Shown here piece after piece: positions 33,388 through 46,342 of a stretch of DNA of 64,000 bases. Source of the DNA: Diphasiastrum complanatum. Taxonomy: Eukaryota > Streptophyta > Lycopodiopsida > Lycopodiales > Lycopodiaceae. A program made the position numbers and the translations under genes. The notes beneath the pieces were generated by a model that worked only from the letters and a program-made list of their open reading frames with translations, did no database searches and was not told where the DNA came from. The DNA is taken from the NCBI GenBank assembly GCA_029204225.1, contig CM055113.1:7841852-7905851 (forward strand), written 5' to 3'. Numbering within the stretch: the stretch's first letter is position 1; each line of letters begins with the position of its first letter.

Positions 33388-36300
33388 CTACCGTCTATGT
33401 ATGGTGGCATCTGGAATCTCAGCCTCTCCATTAGAATCACTACACTCCTGCCTCTGTCTCCGGCGGGATAGACACTCCTGTATGCTTAACTGTATCAAGG
33501 GGGAGGTGTCAGCGTGAAGACTCGCTATACGCAAGTCTATTATGTCCCGGATCATCAACGCAACACATCTGGAGTCCTCATACGATATCAAGGTAGAGAG
33601 TGCAAGTGGATGATCTCGAAACAAGCAGTAGTATCTCCCTCGAATCTCATAGTAAGCTGGGCATCTGAAGAGAAAATGAAACTCATCCTCTATATCATGT
33701 AGGTCACACATACTACAAATCCGCTCATCTCTCGGGATGCCCCTGTATCTGCCAATCTCAACAGCTAACTGGTGAGAGGAAACCCGAAACTGACCCATCA
33801 CTATCCGCAGTCTGTGTGAGATACTATCCACTAGGTATCTGGGTACAATGGGATACCTAGCAGGATCCCGGGATAGAAATGTGCCCGATAAAACTCCGTC
33901 TTCACCCTAGTTAAATCCTGCCAAGTGCTCTGAAGATATGCCTTGTACACGTATCCTCTAATATACTGATGAGTACCAGCTCGATCCGTAATGTGAATAC
34001 TCAATGTGGAGAGCAGACGACAGGCCTGGGAATACCACGAAAAGGAGTGTCCCTCAGAGTGTAGGTGTTGGGAGGACGACAAAGCTGCTGCAGCATAGTG
34101 TGTGCCTCTACCCTGGAGATCCTCCAGGCGCTGTATGAATGTGACAATATGGAACAGTGCCTCTATCTGAATAGGGGGGACGGCAAACTCTACCAATATA
34201 ATATGTTGTGGGATAGAGGGCTTAGCCCATATCATCCGAGAGAGCATATGAATCTGAAGTCGTGAGATGCGCGCCCACTCGGTAGCCGTCAAGCCAGTAC
34301 TCCATGTCTCTGATGCGTATAGAGCTGAGGGAATGACCATAGTGTCAAAGAGTCGGCACTTACTAGTCGCATCTCTAACATGTGAGCTGAAACATAATCT
34401 CTCCAAATCTACCAACGATGCATAACGTCGCCTGTCGCATGCTGAAAGTGGGACCAGAAAATACCACACCTAGGTATGTGTAGGAGTCAACTATCTCAAG
34501 TGGATGCTCCTCCCATAAAAGCACCTGTCGCATCATGAAGGATCTGGAGGTGTTAAATACCATAACTTTGGTTTTGGCCACATTCACTGATAATCCCCAC
34601 TGAGTACAAAAAGAGTGAAGCATCAAGAGGCCGCTGCAGACCTTCCCTCGTCCTCGAAAGCAAAACCACATCATCAGCATATAATAGGATAGCGATAACG
34701 AGGTCACCCAATGTGCATCCCTCACCTCCCTCTGTCTGTATAACCTGCTTAAGCTCATCTATATATAAACTAAAGAGTGTAGGAGAGAGAGGACATCCCT
34801 GCTTGACCCCAATGGTACTCTCTATATCTGGTGATACAACTCGGATACGACCAATAACTCGTCTGTACAATGCCACAACTGCCTGTATGATATCCTCCTG
34901 GAGGCCACGGTCCCGAAGTCTCTTTATCAGTAGATGTCGAGGCACAAAGTCAAAGGCCTTGCCGAAATCCACAAAGCAGCAGTATACACGCTCTCTCTGG
35001 CCTTAGCCTCCTCAATGATGGATCTCAGGGTGAAAATATGATCTGATGTGGTATATCCTGGTCTGAAACCTGCCTGACCTATGGCATGCAGTGCTCGGGT
35101 ATCCATCTCTGTACTGATCTTTGACTGAAGAATAGAACCATAAACCTTGGCAAAGAGGTGGCTGATCATGATGGTACGATAGTTGTCGCCTTTCATGGGA
35201 TCACCGCCTTTATGGATAGGATGGATAAGGTTTGTGGACCAGGGGGAGGGGAAACCAGATGTGATAGAGCGGTTAAAGAGGAGAGAGAGGAAGGGTGAGA
35301 GAATGTCAGTAGCTTGCTTCAAAAGTTCAGCTTCTAGATCATCAATATCTTTGGCCTTATGTAGATTTATTCGGTCAATGGCCTCTTCTTCTATGGCTGG
35401 AGAGAATATATCAGAAGTACGTGTGTAGGGATGTGTGGGAAGTGGAGGGGTGTCAGGAACAGTGTACAACGATGTGGCATAGGTTACCCATGTGGTAAGA
35501 TCTGTGATCTGGGGTGGAGGTGCCCGTGAGAGGAATTCTTGCCAAAATGATCGCAACGAGGAGCTAAAGAGAAGGTCCATCATCTTCTTCCCCTGGCCGA
35601 TTTCGTAAGTAATTTTCTTTTTTCGGGTGGTTCTACTATATACACGGGATGAGTCCTTTACCATATGGGGAAGGTGGCAGCGTGCATAAATCAAGTCCAG
35701 ATGAAGTTGGTTACACTCGTGGTCATACCAGGGGTTGTGTGGTCGATTATGTCGTAAGTGCTTGGGCCGTGGAGATGGAAAAGCAAGGGATGCAGCGGTA
35801 TGCAAAGTCCGGACAAGAAAAAGAGACTGGTCCGTCAAAGTATCGTCGTAAGGGAAATGAGTCAGGAGGTTAGATAATGCTTCCCTGTACCTGGGGGTCT
35901 TTTGAGGATTATAGCGGTATATTGTCTTGTTGCCAGGAGTTAGGGTACTAGTACATGGGGTGTGAAGAAGGCCAATAGAGAGAGAGAGGTATGAGTGGTC
36001 AGACAAAGTGGTACGGTGAACCAGGAAAGATGAAATGTAGGGGAGGAGAGACGACAATCCCATGAAATAGTCAACAACACTACTCCCTCCACTGTGTGGA
36101 AAACAAGTAAAGTCACCTGAATCAGGCCATTGCGATAAGCCATTATAAATGGCCAATCCAGGAGCCTCGCCCAACTGAAGCATCTGCTCTCCATCTACAG
36201 TAACTGGACCCTCTGCATCTGCTGATCGTCGCCGGAGGCCAAGATCATCCCAGTCTAAAGCATGTATCCATTGTGGATCATCCTCTGTTCTATGGAACTC

Positions 36301-36786
36301 TGTCTGCCTGGATCCAGTCCTGGCATTAAAGTCGCCAACTAAAAGAACATAACCCCGCTCCTCATATCTGATAATGTCTGAAGAGATATCCATGTAAGGT
36401 GACTCCTCATCTGCTGTGAAAACGGATGTGTCTGGTGGAAAATAACAAATGTCCAGAAAGAGGTCACGGTTCAGTCCCATCAAAGTCCGGTCCACCCGAA
36501 TCCAAATATAGCGAGCTCGCTCATCCGTATGCACCAACTCGACCCAAGGCCGAATGAAGTTGCGGACTAAGCAGGCCACCCCACCAGAACCCCGATCTGT
36601 CAATGCTCTCGTCGACTGCCGATGTGCAGAATACCAGCAAAAACCCGTAACAACCGGTAGACCTCTTTCCGGACTCTCATGTGTCTCGGTGAATAGGAAG
36701 AGATCACCCTTCGCACAAAAGTTTATAAAATTGCCGGTGGTAGCCGAAGAGTGAATGCCATTGCAGTTCCATAGCCTCAACCACAA
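33388..36786 (-). pseudogene. second-subfamily LINE ORF2, several frameshifts
   Basis: The first 619 codons (36786-34927) are open: endonuclease with LRLWNCNGI, FTETHESPERG, GSGGVACLVRNF, GDFNARTGSRQ and an intact SDH (TLSDHSYLSL), then NPWYDHECNQLHL and RT N-terminal blocks (GDNYRTIMISHLFAKVYG, GQAGFRPGYTTSDHIF). A frameshift at about 34950 leads to DFGKAFDFVPRHLL and KQGCPLSPTLFSLYIDEL with LLYADDVVLLS (34972-34553). Later frames give SYTYLGVVFSG, YASETWSTGL and the knuckle CSMCDLHDIEDEFHFLFRC. All catalytic motifs are present; only frameshifts disable it. This is the best endonuclease in the window. Confidence 0.88.
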
Positions 36787-36834
36787 TGCTCGAGGAGGAA
36801 CCCCCGAACCGCTTAGTCCGAGGGGCCTTAATCC

Positions 36835-37736
36835 CTATTTGTCAGAATTCGGAGGATCAATGTATCGAGCCTTGCCATCCCGATAAATTACCCTCTTCCC
36901 CAAAGCTTTTGCCTCAATGAATGCTTTTTTCCGATCCGCAACTTGCATGGGAGTGAGATCATCATCCATAAATATAAGTGTACCTCTAAGCTTGGCCCGC
37001 AGTTTGAGGGTTGCCCGTCTCTCTTCCAGATTCGTGAAGCGAACTATGAGTGTAGAGGGGTCTCTCTTGGTTCTCCAAGCTCTAGTCAACCCTTCGGAGT
37101 GATGGGAGAGTGTGCTTGAGAGAAAGCTGGCTGCTTCAGTCATTGGATCGTTGGTGTCTTCAACTCCGCGGACCCTAATATTTAGTGATTTGTATTCTCG
37201 CATTCGCTCTTCGGATATGGTGGCCGAAATGACTTGGTTGAAGGATGGTGTACCCTCCCTAACATCCTCCTTGAACAGAGAAGCCCACGATTTTGTCTCA
37301 GCCTTATGTTGCTTTATCTTCTCTTCCAACTCTTGAATTTTAGTAGGTTCTCCTTGGTTACTTATTGCTGCCTCCAAAGAAGTAATCGGGGTTAACACGA
37401 TCTCTCGTTCAGCGGCCATAGTGTGAATGACCGTTTGAAGCTGTCCCATTTCTTTTCGTAGAGAGGTGGATTCGTTCTTGACTTGCTCGATGTAGGAGAA
37501 AATTATTGCTCAAATGACTTGGCAGGTGTATAGATCTCAGGTATCAAGAAAGAGGAGTGAGCAGGTGGAGGGCAAGGAGTATGGACTGTAGGCAACATTG
37601 TCTCATCTTTTATACCGCATATGATTCCATCTGTAACCGCAGTAGTGCCATCATTAGGTCCCTGAGCAGCATTGGGAGCAGTGGCATATTGATTGGAAAC
37701 AATAGTTAGTGCCTCTGTAGCGCTGGTGGAGAGCAA
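36835..37736 (-). pseudogene. second-subfamily LINE ORF1, one frameshift
   Basis: The first frame is 37736-37503 (Ala/Thr/Pro-rich N-terminus). After a frameshift, 37449-36835 gives a coiled coil (AEREIVLTPITSLEAAI; IQELEEKIKQHKAETKSWAS), an RRM-like block (LNIRVRGVEDTNDPMTEA; TLIVRFTNLEERRATLK) and the C-terminal domain (FMDDDLTPMQVADRKKA; GKRVIYRDGKARYIDP). Domain order equals the intact ORF1 at 2468-3442. ORF2 starts about 50 nt after its stop. Confidence 0.78.
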
Positions 37737-37739
37737 ACA

Positions 37740-39193
37740 GACAACATATGAGAGACACTATGTTTTATTATGATGGCCAGCTTCTAGAAATAGTAGCGTC
37801 TTACACATACCTGGGTATTCTCTTCTCGGGTCCATTACTTTCATTTAGACCAGCTGCATTGGCTAGGCCCCACAAGGGGCGCTCTGCTCTTGTTCAGATG
37901 GAGAGGTTTTCCTCTACTTATTGCGTACATGATCCTGATACACACTGCCACTTTTTCTCTTCGACTGTCTCTCCAGTTGCACTGTAGTCAGTAGAAACAT
38001 GGGGCATAGGCTTATCTAGAGATACTTGGAGTGACATCTCACGTTTGTAGATTCTCATGCTTAGCCGAATGATTCGGGCCAAGCAGTCAGTTCCTCACGA
38101 TATTATTTTGACAGAGTTTGCTTCTCCCCCACTGATTGTAGATTCAGGATCATCACATTCATTCACAGAGTTCAGAGCTTGACCCTTCCAGATACGTGGT
38201 AGCGGCGTTTACATCTTCTTGCACTTTAGCCGAGAAGAGGGCTAAGTCGTCATGGTTTCAGTATGCTTTGGACTTTCTACATAGCTGGGGATTATCTATG
38301 TCTGACCTCCCAAATGGGAGTCATACGTTCATTCGCCGACAGATCTACAGAGCCTACATACACAACATACATACACACTGTCTGGTCTCACCTGGATCCA
38401 TCACGGGTTAAGCTTCAGTTCTATCATACTCACTTTCTTCACCTTGATGCTTCGGGGCTTCTCGTTAGACCGAGTTATCTCTCTCAGGCATTGTCTTTTG
38501 GCCTGCACTACCACATTGGTCAGCTTCGAGTCTCTTCTCATCAGCTGGCTATTGAGATAGGCAGATACACAAACACACCACGGCCCTTACGGATCTGTTA
38601 GTGTTGTACACTACAGGAGGTTGAGGATGAGTTTCACTTTATTTTCAGATGTCCAACTTACTTTGAGATCAGAGGCAGATATCACTGTCTCTATCGGGAT
38701 ATTCCATTTGCCTATCCAGATGCGAGATGTGTTGGTTTGCTTTGAGATCTTCTCTTCTGTCAGAGGAGCAGGATGTTGACCACAGCCAGCCACATATTAC
38801 ACTTTTCTTTCAGAAAAGATTCAGGGATGATATTTCAGACAGTGAGATTGACATTCCAGCTCGACAACCGAAGCTCCAGCGTCTTCCTCAAACATCCAGA
38901 TCCAAAGCTCTCCACCAGAGACCTCCATGTGTCTCACACCAGATCACACAGTTTTCTCTCTCAGTTAGTAAGTTTTTTTTTTCCCTCCGCGTAGCTGGCG
39001 GTTAAGCTACTACTTTTGTACCCTTACCATAGCTGGAGGTTAAGCTTTGGTTTTATTTCCGGTTTATTTCTGTGTTATTCTATGTTTTAGCTGATAGAAA
39101 TAAGTCCGGCACGGACAATGCTCCTTTCTGATGTACTTTTTCTTTGTCTCATGTGCCCAAGGGCACTCTGTAGACATTAATACATTCCATCGC
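37740..39193 (+). mobile_element. 5'-truncated LINE, + strand
   Basis: Starts within ORF2 at MRDTMFYYDGQLLEIVASYT and runs to the 3' UTR with hairpin 1 (39104-39116, GTCCG-GCA-CGGAC) and hairpin 2 (39153-39166, GTGCC-CAAG-GGCAC), ending GACATTAATACATTCC with almost no (TC)n left. It belongs to the train subfamily. Its knuckle carries the same CAG-to-TAG stop (38599-38601) as the copy at 4355-7726. Several frameshifts are present. Confidence 0.83.
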
Positions 39194-39829
39194 TGGTCCC
39201 TGCCCTCTCAGTGCTAGTTCTGGCCCTCTCTATTGTAGGATTACAGCTCTACCAGACTCGCCCTGCCAACACTAGTTCAACAGCACCTTTTGTCCACTTG
39301 GGGGAGTTTTCCCACACCTTCCAAATGTTGCAAAAACGCCATTCCAGCACAGTATTGACAGCCATTCCAAGGCATTTTTTCCCTTACAAATCTGTGGATT
39401 TAAGACCGGCAAATCAGCACCCAATTTTACTAATTGTTCCAGCACATTTCCAACAGCAAAATCACACTCTTTGAGAGCATTTTTGATCCATTTTTTTTTC
39501 AAACTGTTTACAGGGCCTCAGCATTACATTTGGAGATTTCTTGGTGGTCTCTTTTACAGGACCTAGTAGTTCGTTGCTTACTGATCTTTGTAGCCATATG
39601 CTTCAGCACTAGCACCCCTTTACTGTCGGCTCCTTCAGCTGCTTCTGTCCCTTCTTCTTATTCTTCCTCTGTTCCTCTTCTTTCTCTCTGCCTATCATTA
39701 CCCCAACCCCTAACATTTCATTAAAAGTAGGCTTGAGTACCATACTAGAGACCTAGATTCAACATGGAGAACAACACGGGACAATGCTACCTTATTCATC
39801 TGCTTTAGATCCTCAGATAGCCATCGTGA
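39194..39829 (+). other. no recognised gene; possible LINE 5' part
   Basis: Pyrimidine-rich sequence with short + frames lacking known motifs. Because an ORF1 C-terminus follows, it could be a diverged LINE 5' region, but similarity is not visible by eye. Confidence 0.3.
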
Positions 39830-40624
39830 TTCTTTACTTTGTAGAGCCAAGCTATGAGGTGCTCAAATTTATATGGATGAAGATCTTACGTATTACAGGT
39901 TGAAGAGAGTCGTAAGGCCTTTCAAGAAGCTAAAATGACAGGTAGACATGTTATTTACAGGGATGGTCAAATCCACTACATTGACATTACACCTAAGGAC
40001 TCCACGAAATAGGTAATTGGGGCGCCCAATATTGGGCGTATACTGAGGCCCCATTCACGCCGCTGCAAATTTGGGTTTGGAACTGTAACGACATAAATTC
40101 ATCGTCCACTGTTGGTGATCTGATTGACTTCATAGGTGAGAGAGATCTACTACTCTTCATGGAGACTCATGAAACTAAGGAAAGAGGATTATTTTTTTTT
40201 TCCAGGTTATAGATGGGACTCAATCTACCGACATGAGATGAGATCCGCCAGTGGTAGAGGTTCAGGTGGAGTTGCTTGCTTATAAAGGGAGTCACTACTC
40301 CCTATTTTTGAGTCCATCAGTCATGATGAGCACTCACGAAATAGCATTGATAAACATAGCATTGGTTCAGACAGGGACATTTTTGTTGCAGCTTGTTACT
40401 GCCCTCCAGTGTTCTCTTCCTTTGTGGAGGGTGTTGGTTCACCTTACAATGATCTTTTTATAGATATTATCAGATATGCAAAGCGAGGTTACATTTTTCT
40501 CACTAGCGACTTTAATGCCAGGACTACTTCACGACAAACAAACTTCTATGATTGTATAGAACAATTTCGTGTTCGTGCCCTTGATGGTGATGACATGAGA
40601 GTTACCAGGTACTTCCCTGGCTAA
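39830..40624 (+). mobile_element. LINE fragment: ORF1 C-terminus to endonuclease
   Basis: ORF1 ends with SRKAFQEAKMTGRHVIYRDG (39903 onward) and a stop at about 40011. ORF2 then begins (IWVWNCNDINSSS, FMETHETKERG, SGRGSGGVACL, SDFNARTTSRQ) with many stops and frameshifts. It breaks off at 40624. It appears closest to the fragment at 31510-32880. Confidence 0.72.
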
Positions 40625-42082
40625 GTATCTTGATTGCCAACGTTTGCAACTTGGGTGTGGAGGCTCCAAAGGACTCCCACCAACACACACCCGTTTGCCT
40701 TTGAGATGCCAAGTGTGCCACTGACCAACCAAATAACCTTTGCCCATTCCTATACATGTCCATTTGCCATTTGATTTAACGATGTTTCTTCATATGCAGA
40801 ATTTCTATTGAGTATCTCTCCACAATCTTTTTCCATCCCTTGACAATCTTGACGTCGGACTCTTGCCCCATATCCAACCAATGTGGATGCAAAGCAAATG
40901 CTGCAGCATGTAAGGGAGAATGCATCCATCTCTCAAGGCAAAGGCTCTCTATCACACCTATTCGAGCGGTATCAAAAGAGGTACATGACCATATTCTCTC
41001 AACCATCTAGTCCGCTCTCTATCAACAATTCGTAACAACTTTAGGATGGGTTGGCATAGCTTCACAATATTCTCTACCTCCTAAAAGAATGGACCAAGGA
41101 TTCGATGCTCATTGTCTCTCCCCACCTCAGTTGATGATGCTTGTAGTATGTCGATCGTCGCAATCGGATGTGCATAAAAACATTTGCTCCACTTTTTCTC
41201 CCCAACAGGTTCGGAACACTGCCCCCCGAAGTGTGTTTCGGCTGCAAGTGTGATATACTACACACACACACACATATATCATGGATGCAGCGGAACGTGT
41301 TTCACATTTTGAAACGCTCATTTCGAAATGTGAGCGTTCTAGACATCGGAGCGTTGTCCAGAATGCCAAAAACAAATCTTTTTTTTTTGGACTTAAATCC
41401 CTATGACTAAATAAAAAATTTGATAGTTCAGCTAGTGTTTAATGAGATGTTTAGCTAGTGTAAAGTTTTTTGTAGATAGGCGAAGGATCATGTGTTTCAT
41501 GGAATTAGCATTCTTTTACAATTTTTTAGGAATGGATATTGGAGCACATTGTTACTCAGCTCACAAAAACCATTAGATAATCAATCTATTACATAGTAGC
41601 AAGGCTCCAACTAGTCAACAACAGTTTATTGAAATAGAGCAGACATAGAACAAAGCAAGAATTAGTTGCACATAGCCAGTAACATGGCAATAGCCGACAT
41701 AGCTTCACTCTTTTATACAATTATCAAAACAAAATTTCAAGAACAATAAAAGAAAATTCAACGAAACATGATCCGAAACGCCTCTGGAACGTGGCATGCA
41801 TCATAATTGCACCAAAATGCGCTCCGGTGGGATCAGTGTTCGGGAACGAGTATTTCGAACAGTGGAACGCTGTTCGGAATGCTATTTTGATTATAATTTT
41901 AGATTTTTTTTGTATGTACATACATAACATATATAAGGGTTATATAAATCATATACTGTCTATAATTATAAAAAACATTTATTAAACTGTTTTTGGCCAT
42001 GAAAATCAAAAAAATTTAACTTAAAAAAAAATTGCAACTATTTAAAACGTCGTATCAAAGCGGTTCACTTATTACTATGGTG
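40625..42082. other. AT-rich intron sequence with palindromic patches
   Basis: No gene. An imperfect inverted repeat (CACATTTTGAAA/TTTCGAAATGTG) lies near 41301-41332. Two related GGARCGYTGTYC-AATGC stretches (about 41349 and 41861) are in direct orientation. This may be a decayed DNA-transposon derivative; unproven. Confidence 0.35.
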
Positions 42083-42087
42083 CTCAA
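42083..42087. repeat. 5-bp target-site duplication of copia element
   Basis: CTCAA, repeated at 47371-47375 immediately after the right LTR. Confidence 0.8.
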
Positions 42088-43032
42088 TGTTGAACTTATA
42101 AACCTAGTTAAATAAATAGTACATGGCACATGGTCATAATTGGGTCCAAATTTTTAAGGCCCAAATAACTTCCGCAAATTTTTTTCCTACCAAACTCGTG
42201 AAAGGCCTTTTTGCATGATGATGCCTTTGACCCATTTGAGTTTGGTAGACCCCCATGCACATGTGCATGGGGGAGAATAAGTTAGATTGCCACCTATCAT
42301 GACATGCATGCAACATGCAAATGCATAACTATTGTACATACACAAATTCTAATTAATAGAGGCTCCATGAGTTGGAGAGAGAGAAATTGGAAGCATCTTC
42401 CATCTTCATTGTTTTTGTGTCTTCTCGATCTACTTTTTATGTAGGAACTCGCTGCTGGCACAGATCCGGTTTTTCAGGTGTTTCTCCCTCATCACTCATC
42501 CAAATATGATGAGATCAAGTGCAAATTGATTGTAGGAGGAGGGCGCTACCATTCATACCGTTTCCACTTTCATTTAATGCATTTCTGGAGCAAGAACAGC
42601 CATCAATCATTTGTGATTGGGCGCTGCCTCAGTTTTGTAAAATCTTTCATTTCTCTTTGAATACTTGTCAGAAGTTGATAAATCAGAAGCATATGTTTTC
42701 TATTGGAACTATCACTACTTGTCAATTAAAATCTGTTTTTTCCAGATCTGATTCTGCTAATTGAAATGGCCAGCAAGTAGAAATCATTTGTTTTCTTGAT
42801 TCATCGAATTGGCATAGAGTAGCAGAGTTCATATAGATTTGAACTAGGGTCGAATTTGGGATCCACAGCTTGCTGGTTTTTCCATTTCTACTTGCATGAC
42901 AGTTGCATGTCAAGTTTTTACATTGCATGTTCCATTCCTAGTTATGTTAGGATCAAGTAGACCTTGAAATCAACATTACTAGGGTCATGAGATCATAATT
43001 TCAAGCTATTCTAGCATCATCAATTTACAACA
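42088..43032 (+). repeat. left LTR of copia element
   Basis: 945 bp from TGTTGAACTT to TTACAACA. It is similar to the right LTR throughout but shorter by several indels. Confidence 0.88.
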
Positions 43033-43067
43033 GTGGTATTCGAGCTTTGGTTACAGGAAACATGCAG

Positions 43068-46000
43068 TCAGAAATGGCAAACACAAGCCTACTCACCTTA
43101 AATCCAGTCGGCCTTATATTGGAGAATGGAAGACACTATTCCATTTGGAAGACAAAGGTTATGCTGGCTCTCAAGAGTGAGAAGAATGATCAAGCATGTG
43201 CTTGGATCAGTCTTTCCACTTCAGAAGACATCCTACTTGAAATATCTGAAATTAATAGTGCCAAAGATATTTGGAACTATCTAAAAAATAAATTTGAAAC
43301 TAAATCCACTTCTGAAGTTGTACATATGTCAAATAGATTGTATACAATGAATGACATGGAGTGGTAAAAGTGATATAAAGAAATTTATATCAGAAATGAA
43401 AAATTACTTTACTTCTCTAGCTCTTGTAGGACAAGAATATGCCATTAATAATGGCCAGAAGTTATCTATTTTTCTTGGTGCTCTTCCTACTTTTGACTCA
43501 CTTAGAATAATTCTTGCAAGAACACCTAACATGATTTTTTAAGAAGCCAGTAATGCAGTGATAGAAGATCACGTCAAAAGAGAAAGAGCAACCTGGCACC
43601 AACATGAAAGTAAGCTACAGGAAGCTTACTTCACCAAGAAGAATCCGGGAGACATGAAGAAGAAGAAGCAGAAGTCTAAGGAGAGCAAAGAGAAGGGGCC
43701 AAAACCCACATGTGACTATTGGGTGAAAGATGGCCATATATCCACCAAGTGCTGGTGCAATCCGAAGATACCATGCATCCATTGCAAGATCACCGGTCAT
43801 GTAGCTATCTATTGCGAGCAAAATCCTAGGAAGAAGAAAAGAAAGTCGAAGGCACACCTTGTCGAAGACAACTCTACCTATGAAGTTGGAGAGGCATCCA
43901 AATCAGTCGAAAAACTTGACCAAGGAGCATGAAGAGTGCAATATGGTCACTTCGGCCACTTCAGATATTGAAATGGTACTTAATTTGGGTGCTACTTCGC
44001 ATATTGCTTCTAGCAAAAACATTGTTTTGAATCTTACTCTTATCTCTTATGAAAAGCAAGCTATTCTAGGAGATGGTAGCATGCATAGAGTTGAAGAAAT
44101 AGGAGATCTAAGACTAAGAAACTTCAAGGGAATGATAGTTCTTAATGAAGCCCTCTATGTTCCTTCTTTGAAGACAGACCTCATCTCTTTAGCAAAAGTA
44201 ATTGATGCAGGATTAAAGGTATCGTTAGATGTGGATGTATGTCGAGAGTGTAGACATAAAAACAAAAGTTGTTGTAACTCATGCAACAAGAAAAAGGAAT
44301 CTATATTACTTAGAGGTTTTACTGAACAAAGAGGAGTTGCATGCGGTTAGATGTTTTATGGCATAGAAGATTATGTCATGTGCCTTTAAAATCTCTTCAT
44401 GAAAGAAGCTCAGGAGGACAATTTGTTGGATGTAAGATCCAAGAAGGTATTTCTAATCTCCAGTGTGATCTATTTCCCTTCAGAAAATATCACTTTGAAA
44501 TAGAGAAGTTGTTTTTGAAGAAGCCAAATTTCTAGATGACAGATCGAACGAGATTCGAGTTTTATGATCCATTTGTTTATGAAGTGCCTGAGCCAAGTGC
44601 AGAACCATATGCAGTTTTGCATGATGACATGCAAGATCCGGGAAGCTCATCAAGACCAAGGAGAATTCAGCATGGAGATATACCTGAAGAGCTACTTCGA
44701 AGATTCTTAAGGCTTGGTAAGGAGCCCATGAGGGAGAATCAACATGACTATCTTGTTGAAGGATGTTGTTTTGCAAGAGAATCCGAATGCTATAAGGAAG
44801 CTATAGGAGGAAAGGAAAAAGACAAATGGTTGCAAGCCATGCAAGATGAAATAGATTCCATGCATCGAAGGAAGGTATGGGATCTCAAACCTCTACCCAA
44901 AGGAAGGAAGGCAATTAAGTGCAAATGGATATTTCGATACAAGTTTGGACCAGATTACAAGATCAATCGATAAAAAGCTCGATTGGTGGCAAAGGGTTTT
45001 ACACAAAAGTATGGTATAGACTACTTTGACACTTTTTCGCCAGTTATCAAACATTCTAGTGTGAGATATATATTTGCGTTTGCTGCTCAACATAATTTGA
45101 TTGTCCACTTAGTGGATGAAAAAACAGCCTACCTTTATGGAGAGTTACAAAAATAGCTTTACATGGAGCAGCCCGAAGGATTTACATCCCATGAATTTCC
45201 TAATCATGTTTGCTCTTTAAGGGGGAGCATCTATGGCCTAAAGCAATCAGCAAGGGCCTGGTTCCAAATGAAGGATGAAGGTTTGAAGTTTCTTGGTTTT
45301 ACTCCTATTAGTGCTGATCCAAATGTTTACACAAAGTACCTTAATGGGAAAATTGTAATCATTGGTGTTTATGTTGATGATACATTGATTGCTATTAAGT
45401 CCATGAAAGATATGGAGATAGTCAAAAAGCAAATATCCTATATATTTGAAATTGTAGATATGGGAGAAGCCAAAGTTTACCTTGGTGTACAAATTGAAAA
45501 GGAAAACTCTAACTATTTCCTACATCAATTTCTCTATATTTCAAAGCTTCTTGACAGGTTTAACATGTAGGATTGTAAGGGAAAAATGGTTCCTATGCCT
45601 ACGAGAACCATATTATCAAAGGATGATTGTCCTACAACCAAAGAGGAAAAAGAGCAAATGACTCTTATTCCTTATCAACATCTCATTGGTTCCCTTATAT
45701 ACTTAGCAACATGGATTAGGCCTGAAATAGCTTTTTCAGTTTTCAGCCTTAGTCAACTCAATGCTAATCCAAGCTTGAAACATTGGAAGTTAGCACAACA
45801 TGTTTTGAAATATCTCAAGCATACTATAAACTATGGACTTCATTTTTCCCATGACAAAAGCATAGAAGTAATCACCTATACAGATACAAGTTGGATGTCC
45901 AGGAAGGATGATTCAAAGAGCATCTCTGGATGTGTTTGTCTAGTAGCAGGTGCTGCCATTTCATGGGTATGCAAGAAACAATAAATTGTTGCTCAATCAT

Positions 46001-46330
46001 CTTGTGAATCGAAATATGTGAGAGCAGCAAAAGCGTGCAATGAAATCTAATGGATGCAGTACATTTCGAACCAGCTTGGAGATTTTCAAAAAAATCCTTA
46101 TCATGGATAAGACTTCAGCTATCTTACTAAGCAAGGATTCCGTATTTCATCCAAGAACTAAACACATAGCTATGAGATATCATCACATTAGAGGTTTGGT
46201 GGAAAAACAAATCATCGAAGTGGAGTATGTGCTAAGTGAAGACATGGTAGCTGACATCTTCACCAAATCTTTGGATAAGAGCTTATTTGAAAAGCATCGG
46301 GAGGCCTTAGGAGTTATTTATTTAATAGGT
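43068..46330 (+). pseudogene. copia gag-pol, integrase deleted
   Basis: Gag has GRHYSIWKTKVMLALKSEK, SAKDIWNYLKNKFE and a CCHC knuckle (CIHCKITGHVAIYC, about 43774). The protease block reads NLGATSHIASSKN, where the family has DSGATSHI, so the catalytic Asp is Asn. A short pre-integrase piece (LWHRRLCHVPLKSLHERS) is followed at about 44530 by the region before RT, so the integrase core is gone. RT has KARLVAKGFTQKYGIDYF after a stop at 44971, YMEQPEGF, YGLKQSARAW and YVDDTLIAI. RNase H has YTDTSWMSRKDDSKSISG and KHIAMRYHHIRGLVE. At least six stops or frameshifts are visible. Confidence 0.87.
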
Positions 46331-46342
46331 TTAAGGGGGAGT

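Larger units (their letters stand above)
33242..37738 (-). mobile_element. second-subfamily LINE, ORF1 and ORF2 present
   Basis: About 4.5 kb with both ORFs in order. Protein identity to the train copies is clearly lower, so it is a separate subfamily; the window's last LINE (63399-64000) belongs to it. The 3' end is unclear: after the ORF2 tail the sense strand runs into TTTTTTTTTCAAAAGC and no family hairpin or long (TC)n was found. The 5' end abuts a + strand LINE head-to-head at 37739. Confidence 0.83.

Noticed and set aside
41267-41280. (AC)n short tract as a LINE tail
   Set aside because: No LINE 3' hairpin or AATAAAG upstream; only about 7 repeats.
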